This document shows, in pieces, positions 42,548 to 51,127 of a stretch of 64,000 nucleotides of DNA. Under the pieces are notes generated by a model, which was not told where the DNA came from, did no database searches, and was given only the letters and a program-made list of their open reading frames with translations. Numbering within the stretch: position 1 is the first letter of the stretch; each line of letters begins with the position of its first letter. Both the position numbers and the translations under genes were made by a program. The stretch lies in assembly GCA_000381625.1 (NCBI GenBank), contig KB906767.1, positions 1,466,629 through 1,530,628 of the forward strand. The letters are read 5' to 3'. This stretch comes from Bryobacterales bacterium KBS 96. Its GTDB lineage: Bacteria > Acidobacteriota > Terriglobia > Bryobacterales > Bryobacteraceae.

Positions 42548-43915
42548 ATGTCCACTGAATTGAATGCGAAGACGCCGGCTTGGAATGAACTGGAGGGACG
42601 AGTTCTCGATGGACGGTATGTTCTCGAGAAGTGCCGCTTTACCGCCGGTAATCTCGCTGTTTTCGGAACAAAATCGATCGGACAGGAACAGAGCCCCGGC
42701 GTTCTCAAGGCCATCGCGCTCGAACCCGATGAGGCGGCGAAGCAACTCGAATCGTGGCAAGCCGTCCAGAAGCTTCGACATCCGAATCTGATTCGACTCC
42801 TACACGCCGGATCGACGGAAATTGAATCGATCCCCGTCGTCTATGCAGTGATGGAATCGATAGATGAAATGCTTGAGGCGGTGCTGAAGGAACGGGGATT
42901 GCAAAAGGAGGAGGCCGAACAGATTGCCGGCAGCGCCGTAAACGCTCTTGAATACGTGCATTCGAATGGCTTCGTTCATGCCGGTCTCGAACCGAAGAAC
43001 GTCTTCGCCGTCGGCGAAACGATTAAGATCGCCAGCGATTGCATCCAACTCCCTGGAGAGCCTCTGCGAAAGCTTCCCGACGGATATGAGGCTCCCGAAG
43101 TGGCAACGAGCGGATTGTCGGCCGCTTCCGATTTTTGGGCGCTGGGCGCTATGTTGTTCGAAGTGCTGACCCAGCGCGCTCCCGCTGCCGAAGCGCCGGT
43201 CGACACCGCCGGTTTGCCCAAGCCATTTTCCGAAATCGTCGCCGGGTGCCTTGAACCGAATGTTGTCAGCCGCTGGAATGGCCGGCAGGTGCGGACAGCG
43301 CTGCACCCGGCCCCCTCGCCAATGGCGGCGCCGCCGGTTGTTCCCGAGCGTCCCGAAGTGAGGCGGCCGCTTGCGCCGCTCAAGTCCGTATCGCCGCACG
43401 GAATAACGGAGCGGCAAGCAATTCACAGAAGCCCTACGTGGATCTATGCCATTCTCCTGTTGATTGCCGTTTTCGGCATCGCCTGGTATCTCATCAGCCG
43501 CCCTTCTGTTCCGAAGAACGGCGCGACTATCAAAACGGCGGGCCGGCCGCATGTTACGCAAACGCCCGAGACCCCTCACGCGGCGGCGCCCTCCGGGAGA
43601 CCTGCCCCGGTTGCGTCCGCGCAATCGCGCGTAGCTTCTCCAACCGGCGCGGCGGCGCCTCCGAACGCGGTCTCGGACTGGCGCGTGGTGATCTACACCT
43701 ATGCTCGCGAGGCGGACGCCCGACAACGCGCTCACATCATCAACAGCAAACGGCCGGGGTTGCAAGCGGAGGTGTTTTCGCCGAGCGGTGGCGATTCTCC
43801 CTATCTGGTCGCAATCGGCGGATGGATGGACCGCGATTCCGCAAATCGATTGCGCCAGCGGGCTATCAAATCGGGCTTGCCCCGCGACACCTACACACAG
43901 AATTTCAGAAAGTAA
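42548..43915 (+). CDS. Pseudokinase with membrane segment and C-terminal SPOR domain
   Basis: 455 residues. Residues 20-255 follow the bacterial Ser/Thr kinase fold: GVLKAIAL contains the ATP-lysine equivalent, LRHPNLIRLL the next strand, and APEVATSGLSAASDFWALGA the APE and F-helix. The catalytic loop reads HAGLEPKN instead of H-R-D-L-K-P-x-N, and the DFG position reads SDC, so both catalytic aspartates are lost or displaced. One membrane helix lies near residue 305 (WIYAILLLIAVFGIAWYLI). A Pro/Ala-rich linker leads to a SPOR domain (WRVVIYTYAREADARQRAHI, SPYLVAIGGWMD). SPOR binds denuded peptidoglycan, so a cell-wall-linked signalling scaffold is likely. Confidence 0.85.
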   Translation: MSTELNAKTPAWNELEGRVLDGRYVLEKCRFTAGNLAVFGTKSIGQEQSPGVLKAIALEPDEAAKQLESWQAVQKLRHPNLIRLLHAGSTEIESIPVVYAVMESIDEMLEAVLKERGLQKEEAEQIAGSAVNALEYVHSNGFVHAGLEPKNVFAVGETIKIASDCIQLPGEPLRKLPDGYEAPEVATSGLSAASDFWALGAMLFEVLTQRAPAAEAPVDTAGLPKPFSEIVAGCLEPNVVSRWNGRQVRTALHPAPSPMAAPPVVPERPEVRRPLAPLKSVSPHGITERQAIHRSPTWIYAILLLIAVFGIAWYLISRPSVPKNGATIKTAGRPHVTQTPETPHAAAPSGRPAPVASAQSRVASPTGAAAPPNAVSDWRVVIYTYAREADARQRAHIINSKRPGLQAEVFSPSGGDSPYLVAIGGWMDRDSANRLRQRAIKSGLPRDTYTQNFRK

Positions 43916-43919
43916 CTCC

Positions 43920-44130
43920 CGGCCCGCTAACAGGTCGGGTCTTTTGCGCGCACGCTCCTCGGCCAGCAGCGGATTAAAGCACGCAATCAGGCGTTCGCCG
44001 GGAAAATCCGGATGCTTGATTTCGACCAGATCGGTCCGGTCAAACTGCGATATCTGCAAATGGCCTTCGGCAGCCAATTTCTGAATGTGGCTGGCATGCA
44101 AAGCGGAGATGCCCCGGTAGCGGCCGATCA
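43920..44130 (-). pseudogene. Remnant of an IS1634-family transposase
   Basis: The minus strand reads RGISALHASHIQKLAAEG, then ISQFDRTDLVEIKHPDFPGE followed by RLIACFNPLLAEERARKRPD and LL. This is the conserved stretch of IS1634-type DDE transposases that lies upstream of the catalytic core. Similarity starts near 44116 and ends near 43920. The continuing open frame beyond that point only runs antisense through the pseudokinase gene. No terminal repeats are visible. It sits against the C-terminus of the TolB-like gene and may have cut it. Confidence 0.75.
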
Positions 44131-45207
44131 GCGGCGGCGCGGAGAATGCTTCTTCCGGGGGGCGTTCGTGTGGCTTGATACGTGCATATTGGGCGAGCAC
44201 AATGACGGCTCTACATTGCTGGCCGTCCCTTCGGCGATGGGCGTCTGGGCGTGCGTTACGGGATCGACAGCAAGCATCTGCGATACCCAGTCGCGCCGGG
44301 AGCCCACGGAAGCGAGGTCACGGGGCGTGATCAGCAGCACACCCAGTCCGGGCGCAAGTATTCCAGACTGGCCTGACCCCATAAACGTCCACTTCGCATG
44401 TGCGACGTCGAGCGTCCAGTAATCCGATTGTGGAGACGTGCTGTTGCTGCTGGCGCCAACTGTCTTCACCAACAACTCCTTCGAACCGGGTGAGATGGCG
44501 GCAACCGAGGGCGGCGTCGAGCGCTCCAGAAATTCCGTGCGCGATTCTTCAATTCCCGTCGTCAGATTCACCAGCCGAATGACTCGGCCTGCTGCACAGG
44601 CGAGCATACGCCCATCCGGGGACCAGGCCGGAGCCGCGCAATGCGCCACTTTCCGTCCGTGTGCGCCAGTTGCATCCACCATGGTGACCGAATCGGGTTC
44701 GGTCTGCACCGCAAGCGTGCGCGTATCGGGCGAGAGCGCGGCGGGATTGTCGGAAGATGCGTCAATCGCGATGAGCTTCTTCAACGACCCATTCCAGCTA
44801 TATAAGTTCGTCTCTTGCCCGTCATAAGCAGTGAAGAAGGCCTGCGTCCCACTGCCTCCCAGCAGCCGCGAAATTCCGCTTTTAAAGGTGAGCGCGAGTT
44901 TTTCCTCTTTCGTCCGGGGATCGAACCACCACAGTTCGGTGTTCAGTTCGTCTCCGAAAGCGCCCGAAAGGAACCAGATTCGCTGCGCATCCGGTGAACA
45001 GGACGGCTGAACGTGCCGCCGGGCGCTGGAAGTAAGCGGCGCGGTTTTTCGAGTCGTCGTGTCGAGGCGCCAGATCTGCTGATACGTGCGCCCGCTCGCC
45101 GCGTAGACTCTCCGGCCGAAGACGACGTTGGCGGGAGAAGCCGGTAGTGGCGCAACGGCCAAAAACACCAGCGATAGGAAATGTTTCCGCATACGTTGTT
45201 TAACCAT
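44128..45207 (-). CDS. TolB-like WD40-type beta-propeller protein, periplasmic
   Basis: 359 residues with a signal peptide (MRKHFLSLVFLAVAPLPASP, from the ATG at 45192). Propeller blades are recognisable by repeated S-P-D/G-x-x-x-x-L/W patterns: QPSCSPDAQRIWFLSG, PAALSPDTRTLAVQTE, PAWSPDGRMLACAAG, AAISPGSKELLVKTV. Related proteins are scaffolds or TolB-like partners in the periplasm. The last 22 residues (from SPNMHVSSHTNAPRKK) are low-complexity and run into the IS1634 remnant, so the original C-terminus may be lost. Confidence 0.75.
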   Translation of the reverse strand: MVKQRMRKHFLSLVFLAVAPLPASPANVVFGRRVYAASGRTYQQIWRLDTTTRKTAPLTSSARRHVQPSCSPDAQRIWFLSGAFGDELNTELWWFDPRTKEEKLALTFKSGISRLLGGSGTQAFFTAYDGQETNLYSWNGSLKKLIAIDASSDNPAALSPDTRTLAVQTEPDSVTMVDATGAHGRKVAHCAAPAWSPDGRMLACAAGRVIRLVNLTTGIEESRTEFLERSTPPSVAAISPGSKELLVKTVGASSNSTSPQSDYWTLDVAHAKWTFMGSGQSGILAPGLGVLLITPRDLASVGSRRDWVSQMLAVDPVTHAQTPIAEGTASNVEPSLCSPNMHVSSHTNAPRKKHSPRRR

Positions 45208-45242
45208 CGTAATCGCAGTGGCGCCCGGGTTACCGTTGAAGC

Positions 45243-46154
45243 TTGGCTTCCGAGGCGAGTTCGTCGAAAACGATCAACCGGCTGCTACTGTTTGCGGCCG
45301 CGTTTCTCTTTTCGACAGGCGGGGCCGCGATCAAGGCGTGCTCGTTATCAGGCTGGCAGATTGCGGGATTCCGGTCGGGAATCGCCGCCATTGCCCTCTG
45401 GGTGTTTCTTCCTGAGGCTCGGGGTTGCTGGACGTGGCGCAACTTGTTTATCGGCGCCGCCTACGCCGCGACGCTGATTCTCTTCGTCCTTGCCAACAGG
45501 TCGACTACGTCGGCGAACGCGATATTCCTGCAGTCCACGGCGCCGCTTTACCTCCTCCTGCTCGGACCGCTCGTGCTACGGGAACCGATTCGCCGGGCGG
45601 ACATCGCCGTGATTTCGGCGGTAGCCGCAGGCGCTTTGCTACTGCTTGTCGGTTCACCGGGATTCGCGAAAACGGCGCCGGACCCGGCACGCGGAAACGT
45701 CCTTGCATTAGGCTCGGGTCTGACGTGGGCAATCACGCTGACCGGACTGCGATGGCTGTCCAAGCGAACGCGGTATGCTGAATCCGCCGCCGGCACGGTG
45801 ATCGTAGGCAACTGCATCGCATTAGCCGTCTGCTTGCGACAAGCGTTGCCGGTCGCGCATTCGAACGCCGCCGATTGGGCCGTTCTGCTCTACCTCGGCA
45901 TTTTCCAGGTCGGCCTCGCGTATCTGGCGCTGACCCGGTCGATCCGCCACGTCCCCGGCCTTGAAGCAGCGACTCTGCTGCTGATCGAACCCGTGTTCAA
46001 CCCAGTCTGGACATGGCTAATCCAAGGCGAACAACCGGGCGTACCCGCGCTGGCCGGCGGAGGCATCATCATCGCGGCAACGCTGGCCGGGACATGGTGG
46101 CACACTCACCGGCAAGATACAGAACGCCGCCGGATAGAAACTGCGCGGGAGTAA
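45243..46154 (+). CDS. EamA/DMT-family transporter
   Basis: 303 residues from TTG 45243, with ten hydrophobic helices arranged as two EamA repeats. Helices include LLLFAAAFLFSTGGAAIKAC, LFIGAAYAATLILFVLAN, NVLALGSGLTWAITLTGLRW, and the typical ending LEAATLLLIEPVFNPVWTWL followed by GGGIIIAATLAGTWW. DMT proteins export or import small metabolites; the substrate is unknown. The gene is divergent from the TolB-like gene. Confidence 0.9.
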   Translation: MASEASSSKTINRLLLFAAAFLFSTGGAAIKACSLSGWQIAGFRSGIAAIALWVFLPEARGCWTWRNLFIGAAYAATLILFVLANRSTTSANAIFLQSTAPLYLLLLGPLVLREPIRRADIAVISAVAAGALLLLVGSPGFAKTAPDPARGNVLALGSGLTWAITLTGLRWLSKRTRYAESAAGTVIVGNCIALAVCLRQALPVAHSNAADWAVLLYLGIFQVGLAYLALTRSIRHVPGLEAATLLLIEPVFNPVWTWLIQGEQPGVPALAGGGIIIAATLAGTWWHTHRQDTERRRIETARE

Positions 46155-46204
46155 ACTATGCTCTTCAAAGCGCGTTCCAGATTTGCGATGGAGGATTTTA
46201 TCCG

Positions 46205-47131
46205 ATGAAGCTTCCGGCTGCTAAGAAGAGAGTTGTGCTGTTGAATCGCCGCGAGTTGCTCGTCGCCGGGTCGTGCGCCCTACTTTCAGGCGCGGCGCCA
46301 AGCTCATCGCGCCTGTCTGTCGAGGCTTATATTTTTCAACAATACGCGGCTCGCCAGCACAAGAAGCTAGGTGACGTCCTCGACGAAGTGTTAGGCATGA
46401 CGCGCAAAGCGGGTTTCCGGAATATCGAATTAAACCAGGAATTCTTCGCTCCGGAATTTCGAGACCGGACACTCGCCCTGCTGCGATCCAATGGCCTGTC
46501 GATGCCCTCGGTATACGTCGGCGGCGCAATGCACGAGACCGCACTGGCCGATAAGACCATCCAGCACGCGCTCGAGATCGGAGCGATCTGCAAACCTTTC
46601 GGCTGCAAAGCCGTCGTGAATAACCCGGATCCCAGGCCGGGAGGCGCCGAAAAGTCGGACGCTGAACTGAAGGTCGAAACGAAATCGTTGGACCGCATGG
46701 GGCGCGCCCTTCGCGCTAAGGGATTTCAGCTTAGGGTTCATCATCATACGCCGGAAATGGTGGATAACGCCCGGGAATGGCGCTATATCCTGCACCATAC
46801 CGATCCGAAATATGTTTCGCTCTGCATGGATCTCGATTGGGTTCATCAGGGCGGACAACACCCATTGGCGCTGCTGCACGAGGCGGGCGCGCGCGTCGCC
46901 GAGATTCATGTTCGGAACTCGAAAGACAAGCTATGGCTAGAAGCAGTGGAAGACGGGGATGTCGATTACAGGAAGATTGCGGCATATTTCAAACAATCCG
47001 GTCTGAAGCCGCTGATCGTCGTTGAACTCGCCTATCGTCCGAACACGGTTGTGACGCGGTCTCTTGAAGAGGACCTGCGGCTTAGCCGTATTTATACCGA
47101 GAAAGTGTTCGGAGTGAGCGCACAGGCGTAG
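46205..47131 (+). CDS. Sugar phosphate isomerase/epimerase-like TIM-barrel protein, probably exported
   Basis: 308 residues from ATG 46205. The N-terminus LNRRELLVAGSCALLSGAAP contains a twin-Arg followed by a hydrophobic stretch, so Tat export is likely. The barrel has the xylose-isomerase-like order: FRNIELNQEFFAPEF, KPFGCKAVVNNPD, FQLRVHHHTPEMVDNA, VSLCMDLDWVHQGG, VAEIHVRNSKDKLW, and LKPLIVVELAYR with metal-ligand Glu/Asp/His. Such exported epimerase-like proteins are common in Acidobacteriota and Planctomycetota. The substrate is unknown. Confidence 0.85.
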   Translation: MKLPAAKKRVVLLNRRELLVAGSCALLSGAAPSSSRLSVEAYIFQQYAARQHKKLGDVLDEVLGMTRKAGFRNIELNQEFFAPEFRDRTLALLRSNGLSMPSVYVGGAMHETALADKTIQHALEIGAICKPFGCKAVVNNPDPRPGGAEKSDAELKVETKSLDRMGRALRAKGFQLRVHHHTPEMVDNAREWRYILHHTDPKYVSLCMDLDWVHQGGQHPLALLHEAGARVAEIHVRNSKDKLWLEAVEDGDVDYRKIAAYFKQSGLKPLIVVELAYRPNTVVTRSLEEDLRLSRIYTEKVFGVSAQA

Positions 47132-47154
47132 CCCGTTGCCGCTACGCTGGAGAC

Positions 47155-47640
47155 ATGGGAGTCCCCATGCGTCAGCGGCCCGTTGACAATCCATTTCGTG
47201 AATCGGTGCGCGTGTTGGGCCTCTTTATACGGGGCCAGGCAATCATCATCGGCATTTTGATAATGCTATATGCGATCGGGTTTGCCGCCGCGCGCGTGCC
47301 GGTGTGGCCTCTGGTCGCAATTCTCGCAGGGCTTTGTTATGCGGTGCCACACTTCGGTTCGCTGATTGCGCTCACGATTGCGGGCACAATGAGCGCGTTG
47401 TTCGACGGCAATTTAACTCACTTGCTGATCGTGCTGGGCGTGTGGGTTGTAATTCAGGGAATCGAAGGATTCTGGCTGACGCCGCGCATCCTGGGCAGGC
47501 CCCTCGGATTGCGGCCGCTGGTGGTCTTCTTTGCTCTCATCGCCGCGAGCCTCCTTTTCGGTCCCATCGGCTTTCTGCTCACCGTGCCGGCGCTCGCCGT
47601 GGCAAACGTCTTTTGGCGCTATTTCCGCGAGCGCCGTTAA
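47155..47640 (+). CDS. Half-length AI-2E/PerM-family permease
   Basis: 161 residues with four to five helices (AIIIGILIMLYAIGFAAARV, WPLVAILAGLCYAVPHFGSL, LLIVLGVWVVIQGIEGFWLT, RPLVVFFALIAASLLFGPI). It matches the C-terminal half of AI-2E (UPF0118, YdiK/PerM) permeases, including the family motif PRILGRPLGLRPLVVFFALI. Normal members are about 350 residues, so the N-terminal four helices are missing. ATG 47155 or 47167 could start a short functional form; a truncated remnant is the other reading. Confidence 0.7.
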   Translation: MGVPMRQRPVDNPFRESVRVLGLFIRGQAIIIGILIMLYAIGFAAARVPVWPLVAILAGLCYAVPHFGSLIALTIAGTMSALFDGNLTHLLIVLGVWVVIQGIEGFWLTPRILGRPLGLRPLVVFFALIAASLLFGPIGFLLTVPALAVANVFWRYFRERR

Positions 47641-47742
47641 GCAAAATCTCCTCGCCGGCGATGGTATACTTTTTCAGAAAAATTGATTGAACTGTAGTTC
47701 TGTATTGAACTAGAAACTCATTCAATCCCGTGGGAGGGGACA

Positions 47743-50700
47743 ATGTTAGTCTCACGTCTTTATTACCGCCTCGGCTTTGCCGTGTGCCTGCTGGCAGTCT
47801 TGTGCCTGCCGCTCGCAGCTCAGACAAGTTTTGGCCGAATTTCAGGATCAATCACGGACCCGACCGGCGCAGCCATCTCCGGGGCCAAAGTAACCATCAC
47901 AAACGTCGATACGCAGGCCACACGTGACGTCACAACCGACAGCAATGGTTTTTACGTCGCGACAAACCTGGCCATCGGCACATATACCGTCGAAGTGAAT
48001 CAGGAAGGCTTTCAGCGGCAACAGCGGACAGGCATGGACCTGGTTGCGGACGGCCGTCTGACAGCCAATTTCAAGCTCCAGGTCGGCAATGTCTCGCAAT
48101 CGATCGAAGTTGTCGCCAGTCAGGGCGAAACGCTCAATACTGTTTCGGGCGAAGTATCCCGAGTAATCGACAGCAAGCAGGTCAACAACCTGGCGTTGAA
48201 CGGGCGAACTTATACGCAGTTAATGACGCTGGTTCCGGGAGCCATTGTCACCAACCCCGATCAGTTCAGTACGACGACCAGTCTGAGCGCAACGAACCAA
48301 ACGATAAACGGTAATCGCGCCGATTCGAACAACCTGACGGTCGACGGCGCGTTCAATCTCGTTGCCGGCAGCAATGGCAGCCTGATGAATAACGTCAGCC
48401 CGGATTTCATTCAGGAAGTGAAGGTGCAGACATCGAACTTCTCGGCGGAATACGGACGCGCATCTGGTCCGGCCTTCAACGTTGTCACTAAGAATGGAAC
48501 GAATCAGTTCCATGGCGCGGCGTTCGAGTATTTCCGGAACGACGCTTTGGATGCCCGCAACTTCTTCTCACCACAGAAGACAGCGCTCCGGTTCAACGAT
48601 TTCGGCTACGATTTGGGCGGACCGATTAAGAAGGACAAACTGTTCTTCTTTGTCGGAGAAGAATGGAAGCGGCTGCGCCAGAACGCGCAACCGTCCCGCG
48701 TCACTGTGCCAAGTTCGGCGGAATTGGCCGGCAATTTCGCGGGACAGAAGCAACTTTTTTATCCGGGCACTAAAAACCCGATTCCCGGAAACAATATCTC
48801 CTCGATGATTACGCCGGATGGGCGGGCTATAGGAAACGTCTACAGCCTCATGTCCGCACAGGCGACCTCGTTCAACGACGCAGCGGTTTCGAACAACGCC
48901 ACTCTCGAACCGAGCAATCCGCTGAACTATCGCGAGGACATCGTGCGGCTCGACTACAGGATCAACGATAAAAATATGGTGTATGGCCGCTGGATCCAGG
49001 ACTATAACCAATTGATCGATCCGTTCGGCACTTTCTCCGGCTCAAATCTTCCGACGACCCCAACAGTCCGCAATCGACCTGGTGAGAGTTTCCTGATTGC
49101 GGAAACCTGGCTGCCCACGCCGCGCATCGTCAACGAGGTTCGCGTCAACGCAAGCTGGGCCTCGCAACACATTCCGCCTTACGGCAATACCTGGGAGCGA
49201 AGCACCTACGGCTTCCAATTTCCTCAGCTCTACCAGGGAGGCCAATACGATAACGGCATTCCAAACGTGGCGATTACCGGGTTTTCAAACTTCAAGGGCC
49301 CAGCGTTCGCATTGTTATCGCCGACCACTGACATCCAGTTTTCCGACAACATCTCTTTCGTGATCGGAAACCACATCCTCAAGGCGGGCTTCGTGTATAT
49401 TCGCGACCGTGTCGACCAGAACGGCCGGCCGGCCTACACGGGCGATCTCAGCTTCGACACCAAGGGTAACCCCAATACGACCGGCAATGCTTTGGCCGAC
49501 GCGCTGCTTGGGAATTTCCGAACCTATAACGAAGCAAGCGCCGACCCAATTGGGTTTTTCCGCTTCTCGCAGCCTGAGGCATTTGTGCAAGACAGTTGGA
49601 AAGTCAATAGCAAACTAAGCCTGGAGCTTGGTGTTCGCTATCAATACATGCAACCCATGTACACGCAGGCGAATAACATGGCCAACTTCGTTCCCGCGCT
49701 GTACGATCCGGCTCAGGCGGTCACAATCACGACCGGCGGGCTGGTGGTCCCCGGCTCGGGCGACCTGTACAACGGATTGATCCGCGCGGGTAACGGCGTG
49801 CCAACGGACCAGGAAGGCCGTGTTCCGGGGTCAACCACTCCGTTCTTCGAATCCATCCCGGCGGGCGCACCGCGGGGCCTTTCCGCCTCCGCGAACCTGT
49901 TCGCGCCACGCATCGGATTTGCCTATTCCGCCGATTCAAAAACCGTTCTGCGCGGCGGCTTCGGCATTTTCTATAACCGCCCCGAAGGCAACGTGACGTT
50001 CTCGCAGGTGAACTTGCCCCCCATTCTATTGATTTCCGAACGCGACAACGGGAATCTTTCGAATCCAGCCGGCGGTGCGATCGGCGCCTCGCCAATCGGC
50101 AGCATCAGCGCGATCGAGCCGGATCTGAAGTTCTCCTATAACGAGCAATTCAGTTTCGGCGTGCAACGCGAATTGCCCAAAGGCCTATTCCTCGAGACCA
50201 GCTATGTCGGCAATTTCGGACGGCATCTGCTTCGCCAACCGAACATCAATTTCGCCGACCTCGGACAAGTAGCCGCGAACCCATCAATCAACACCAACTT
50301 TTTCAATCCGTATGCAGGCTACACGTCCATCCGCCAATATCTGAGCGATTCGACCTCCAACTATCATGCGTTGCAGGTGTTCGTTTCGAAGCGTACCGGC
50401 GCCGTAACCGCAACAGCGGGCTACACCTGGTCGAAGTCCTTGGGCGATGCCAGCGGCGAAGGTGACAACCCGGACGATTACCTCAACCGGCACTTCAACT
50501 ACGGCCCGACCAGTTTCGACCGGCGGCATGCCTTCTTCGGAACATTTGTCTGGCAGTTGCCGATGCTTCAGAACCGGAATGGGTTCGTTCGTTCGACGGC
50601 CGGCGGTTGGCAGCTCAGCGGCATTATCCGTCTGCAGACGGGCCCATATTTCTCGGTCACCGGCTCTACGGCCGAAGGCACCCGCCGTTCCGACTACATC

Positions 50701-51030
50701 TCGGGCCCGGTGCTGGTTCCCTCCGGTCAACGTAATATCAACAACTGGATTAACACGGCCGCGTTCCAGACCGCTCCGGACGGGCGCTGGGGCACCTCCG
50801 GAACGGGCATTGTGGAAGCTCCAGGATTACAGTCCTACGATCTTTCGATGACCAAACGCTTTGCGCTAACGGAACGTTTCAACCTGCGTTTGCAGGGCGA
50901 TTTCTTCAATGCATTCAACATCGCCAACTTCACCAGCCTAAACACCACGGTAACCAGCAACGCGTTCGGTACGATCACGAGCGCTTACCCGCCGCGAAAC
51001 ATCCAGCTCGGGTTGAAGCTGGAATTCTAG
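47743..51030 (+). CDS. TonB-dependent receptor with N-terminal carboxypeptidase-regulatory domain (Oar type)
   Basis: 1095 residues, preceded by a strong site (GGGAGGGG). After a signal peptide (VCLLAVLCLPLAAQ), residues 28-115 form a CarboxypepD_reg domain (GRISGSITDPTGAAISGAKV, TNLAIGTYTVEVNQEGFQRQ). The plug domain has LNGRTYTQLMTLVPGA and VDGAFNLV. The rest is an outer-membrane barrel ending NIQLGLKLEF, a typical terminal beta-strand with Phe. This receptor type is greatly expanded in Acidobacteriota and is thought to take up large organic compounds. The regulator fusion gene immediately downstream may control it. Confidence 0.93.
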   Translation: MLVSRLYYRLGFAVCLLAVLCLPLAAQTSFGRISGSITDPTGAAISGAKVTITNVDTQATRDVTTDSNGFYVATNLAIGTYTVEVNQEGFQRQQRTGMDLVADGRLTANFKLQVGNVSQSIEVVASQGETLNTVSGEVSRVIDSKQVNNLALNGRTYTQLMTLVPGAIVTNPDQFSTTTSLSATNQTINGNRADSNNLTVDGAFNLVAGSNGSLMNNVSPDFIQEVKVQTSNFSAEYGRASGPAFNVVTKNGTNQFHGAAFEYFRNDALDARNFFSPQKTALRFNDFGYDLGGPIKKDKLFFFVGEEWKRLRQNAQPSRVTVPSSAELAGNFAGQKQLFYPGTKNPIPGNNISSMITPDGRAIGNVYSLMSAQATSFNDAAVSNNATLEPSNPLNYREDIVRLDYRINDKNMVYGRWIQDYNQLIDPFGTFSGSNLPTTPTVRNRPGESFLIAETWLPTPRIVNEVRVNASWASQHIPPYGNTWERSTYGFQFPQLYQGGQYDNGIPNVAITGFSNFKGPAFALLSPTTDIQFSDNISFVIGNHILKAGFVYIRDRVDQNGRPAYTGDLSFDTKGNPNTTGNALADALLGNFRTYNEASADPIGFFRFSQPEAFVQDSWKVNSKLSLELGVRYQYMQPMYTQANNMANFVPALYDPAQAVTITTGGLVVPGSGDLYNGLIRAGNGVPTDQEGRVPGSTTPFFESIPAGAPRGLSASANLFAPRIGFAYSADSKTVLRGGFGIFYNRPEGNVTFSQVNLPPILLISERDNGNLSNPAGGAIGASPIGSISAIEPDLKFSYNEQFSFGVQRELPKGLFLETSYVGNFGRHLLRQPNINFADLGQVAANPSINTNFFNPYAGYTSIRQYLSDSTSNYHALQVFVSKRTGAVTATAGYTWSKSLGDASGEGDNPDDYLNRHFNYGPTSFDRRHAFFGTFVWQLPMLQNRNGFVRSTAGGWQLSGIIRLQTGPYFSVTGSTAEGTRRSDYISGPVLVPSGQRNINNWINTAAFQTAPDGRWGTSGTGIVEAPGLQSYDLSMTKRFALTERFNLRLQGDFFNAFNIANFTSLNTTVTSNAFGTITSAYPPRNIQLGLKLEF

Positions 51031-51075
51031 GTGAACGAGGGCGAGACACGCCTCGTATAACGATGTGAAGCTCAT

Positions 51076-51110
51076 GCCGGGGGACGTGCACCACCCCCGG
51101 CCTTTTTTTT
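51076..51110 (+). terminator. Rho-independent terminator after the TonB receptor gene
   Basis: An 8-bp perfect stem GCCGGGGG / CCCCCGGC with a 10-base loop is followed by C and eight T. It begins 46 bases after the receptor stop and lies just before the ribosome-binding site of the next gene, so read-through may still supply the regulator. Confidence 0.9.
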
Positions 51111-51127
51111 ATAAAGGGAGGTATTCT

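Noticed and set aside
42800-44200. A 466-codon minus-strand open frame
   Set aside because: Only its first 90 codons (IS1634-type remnant) are real; the rest is antisense to the pseudokinase gene and has no similarity.
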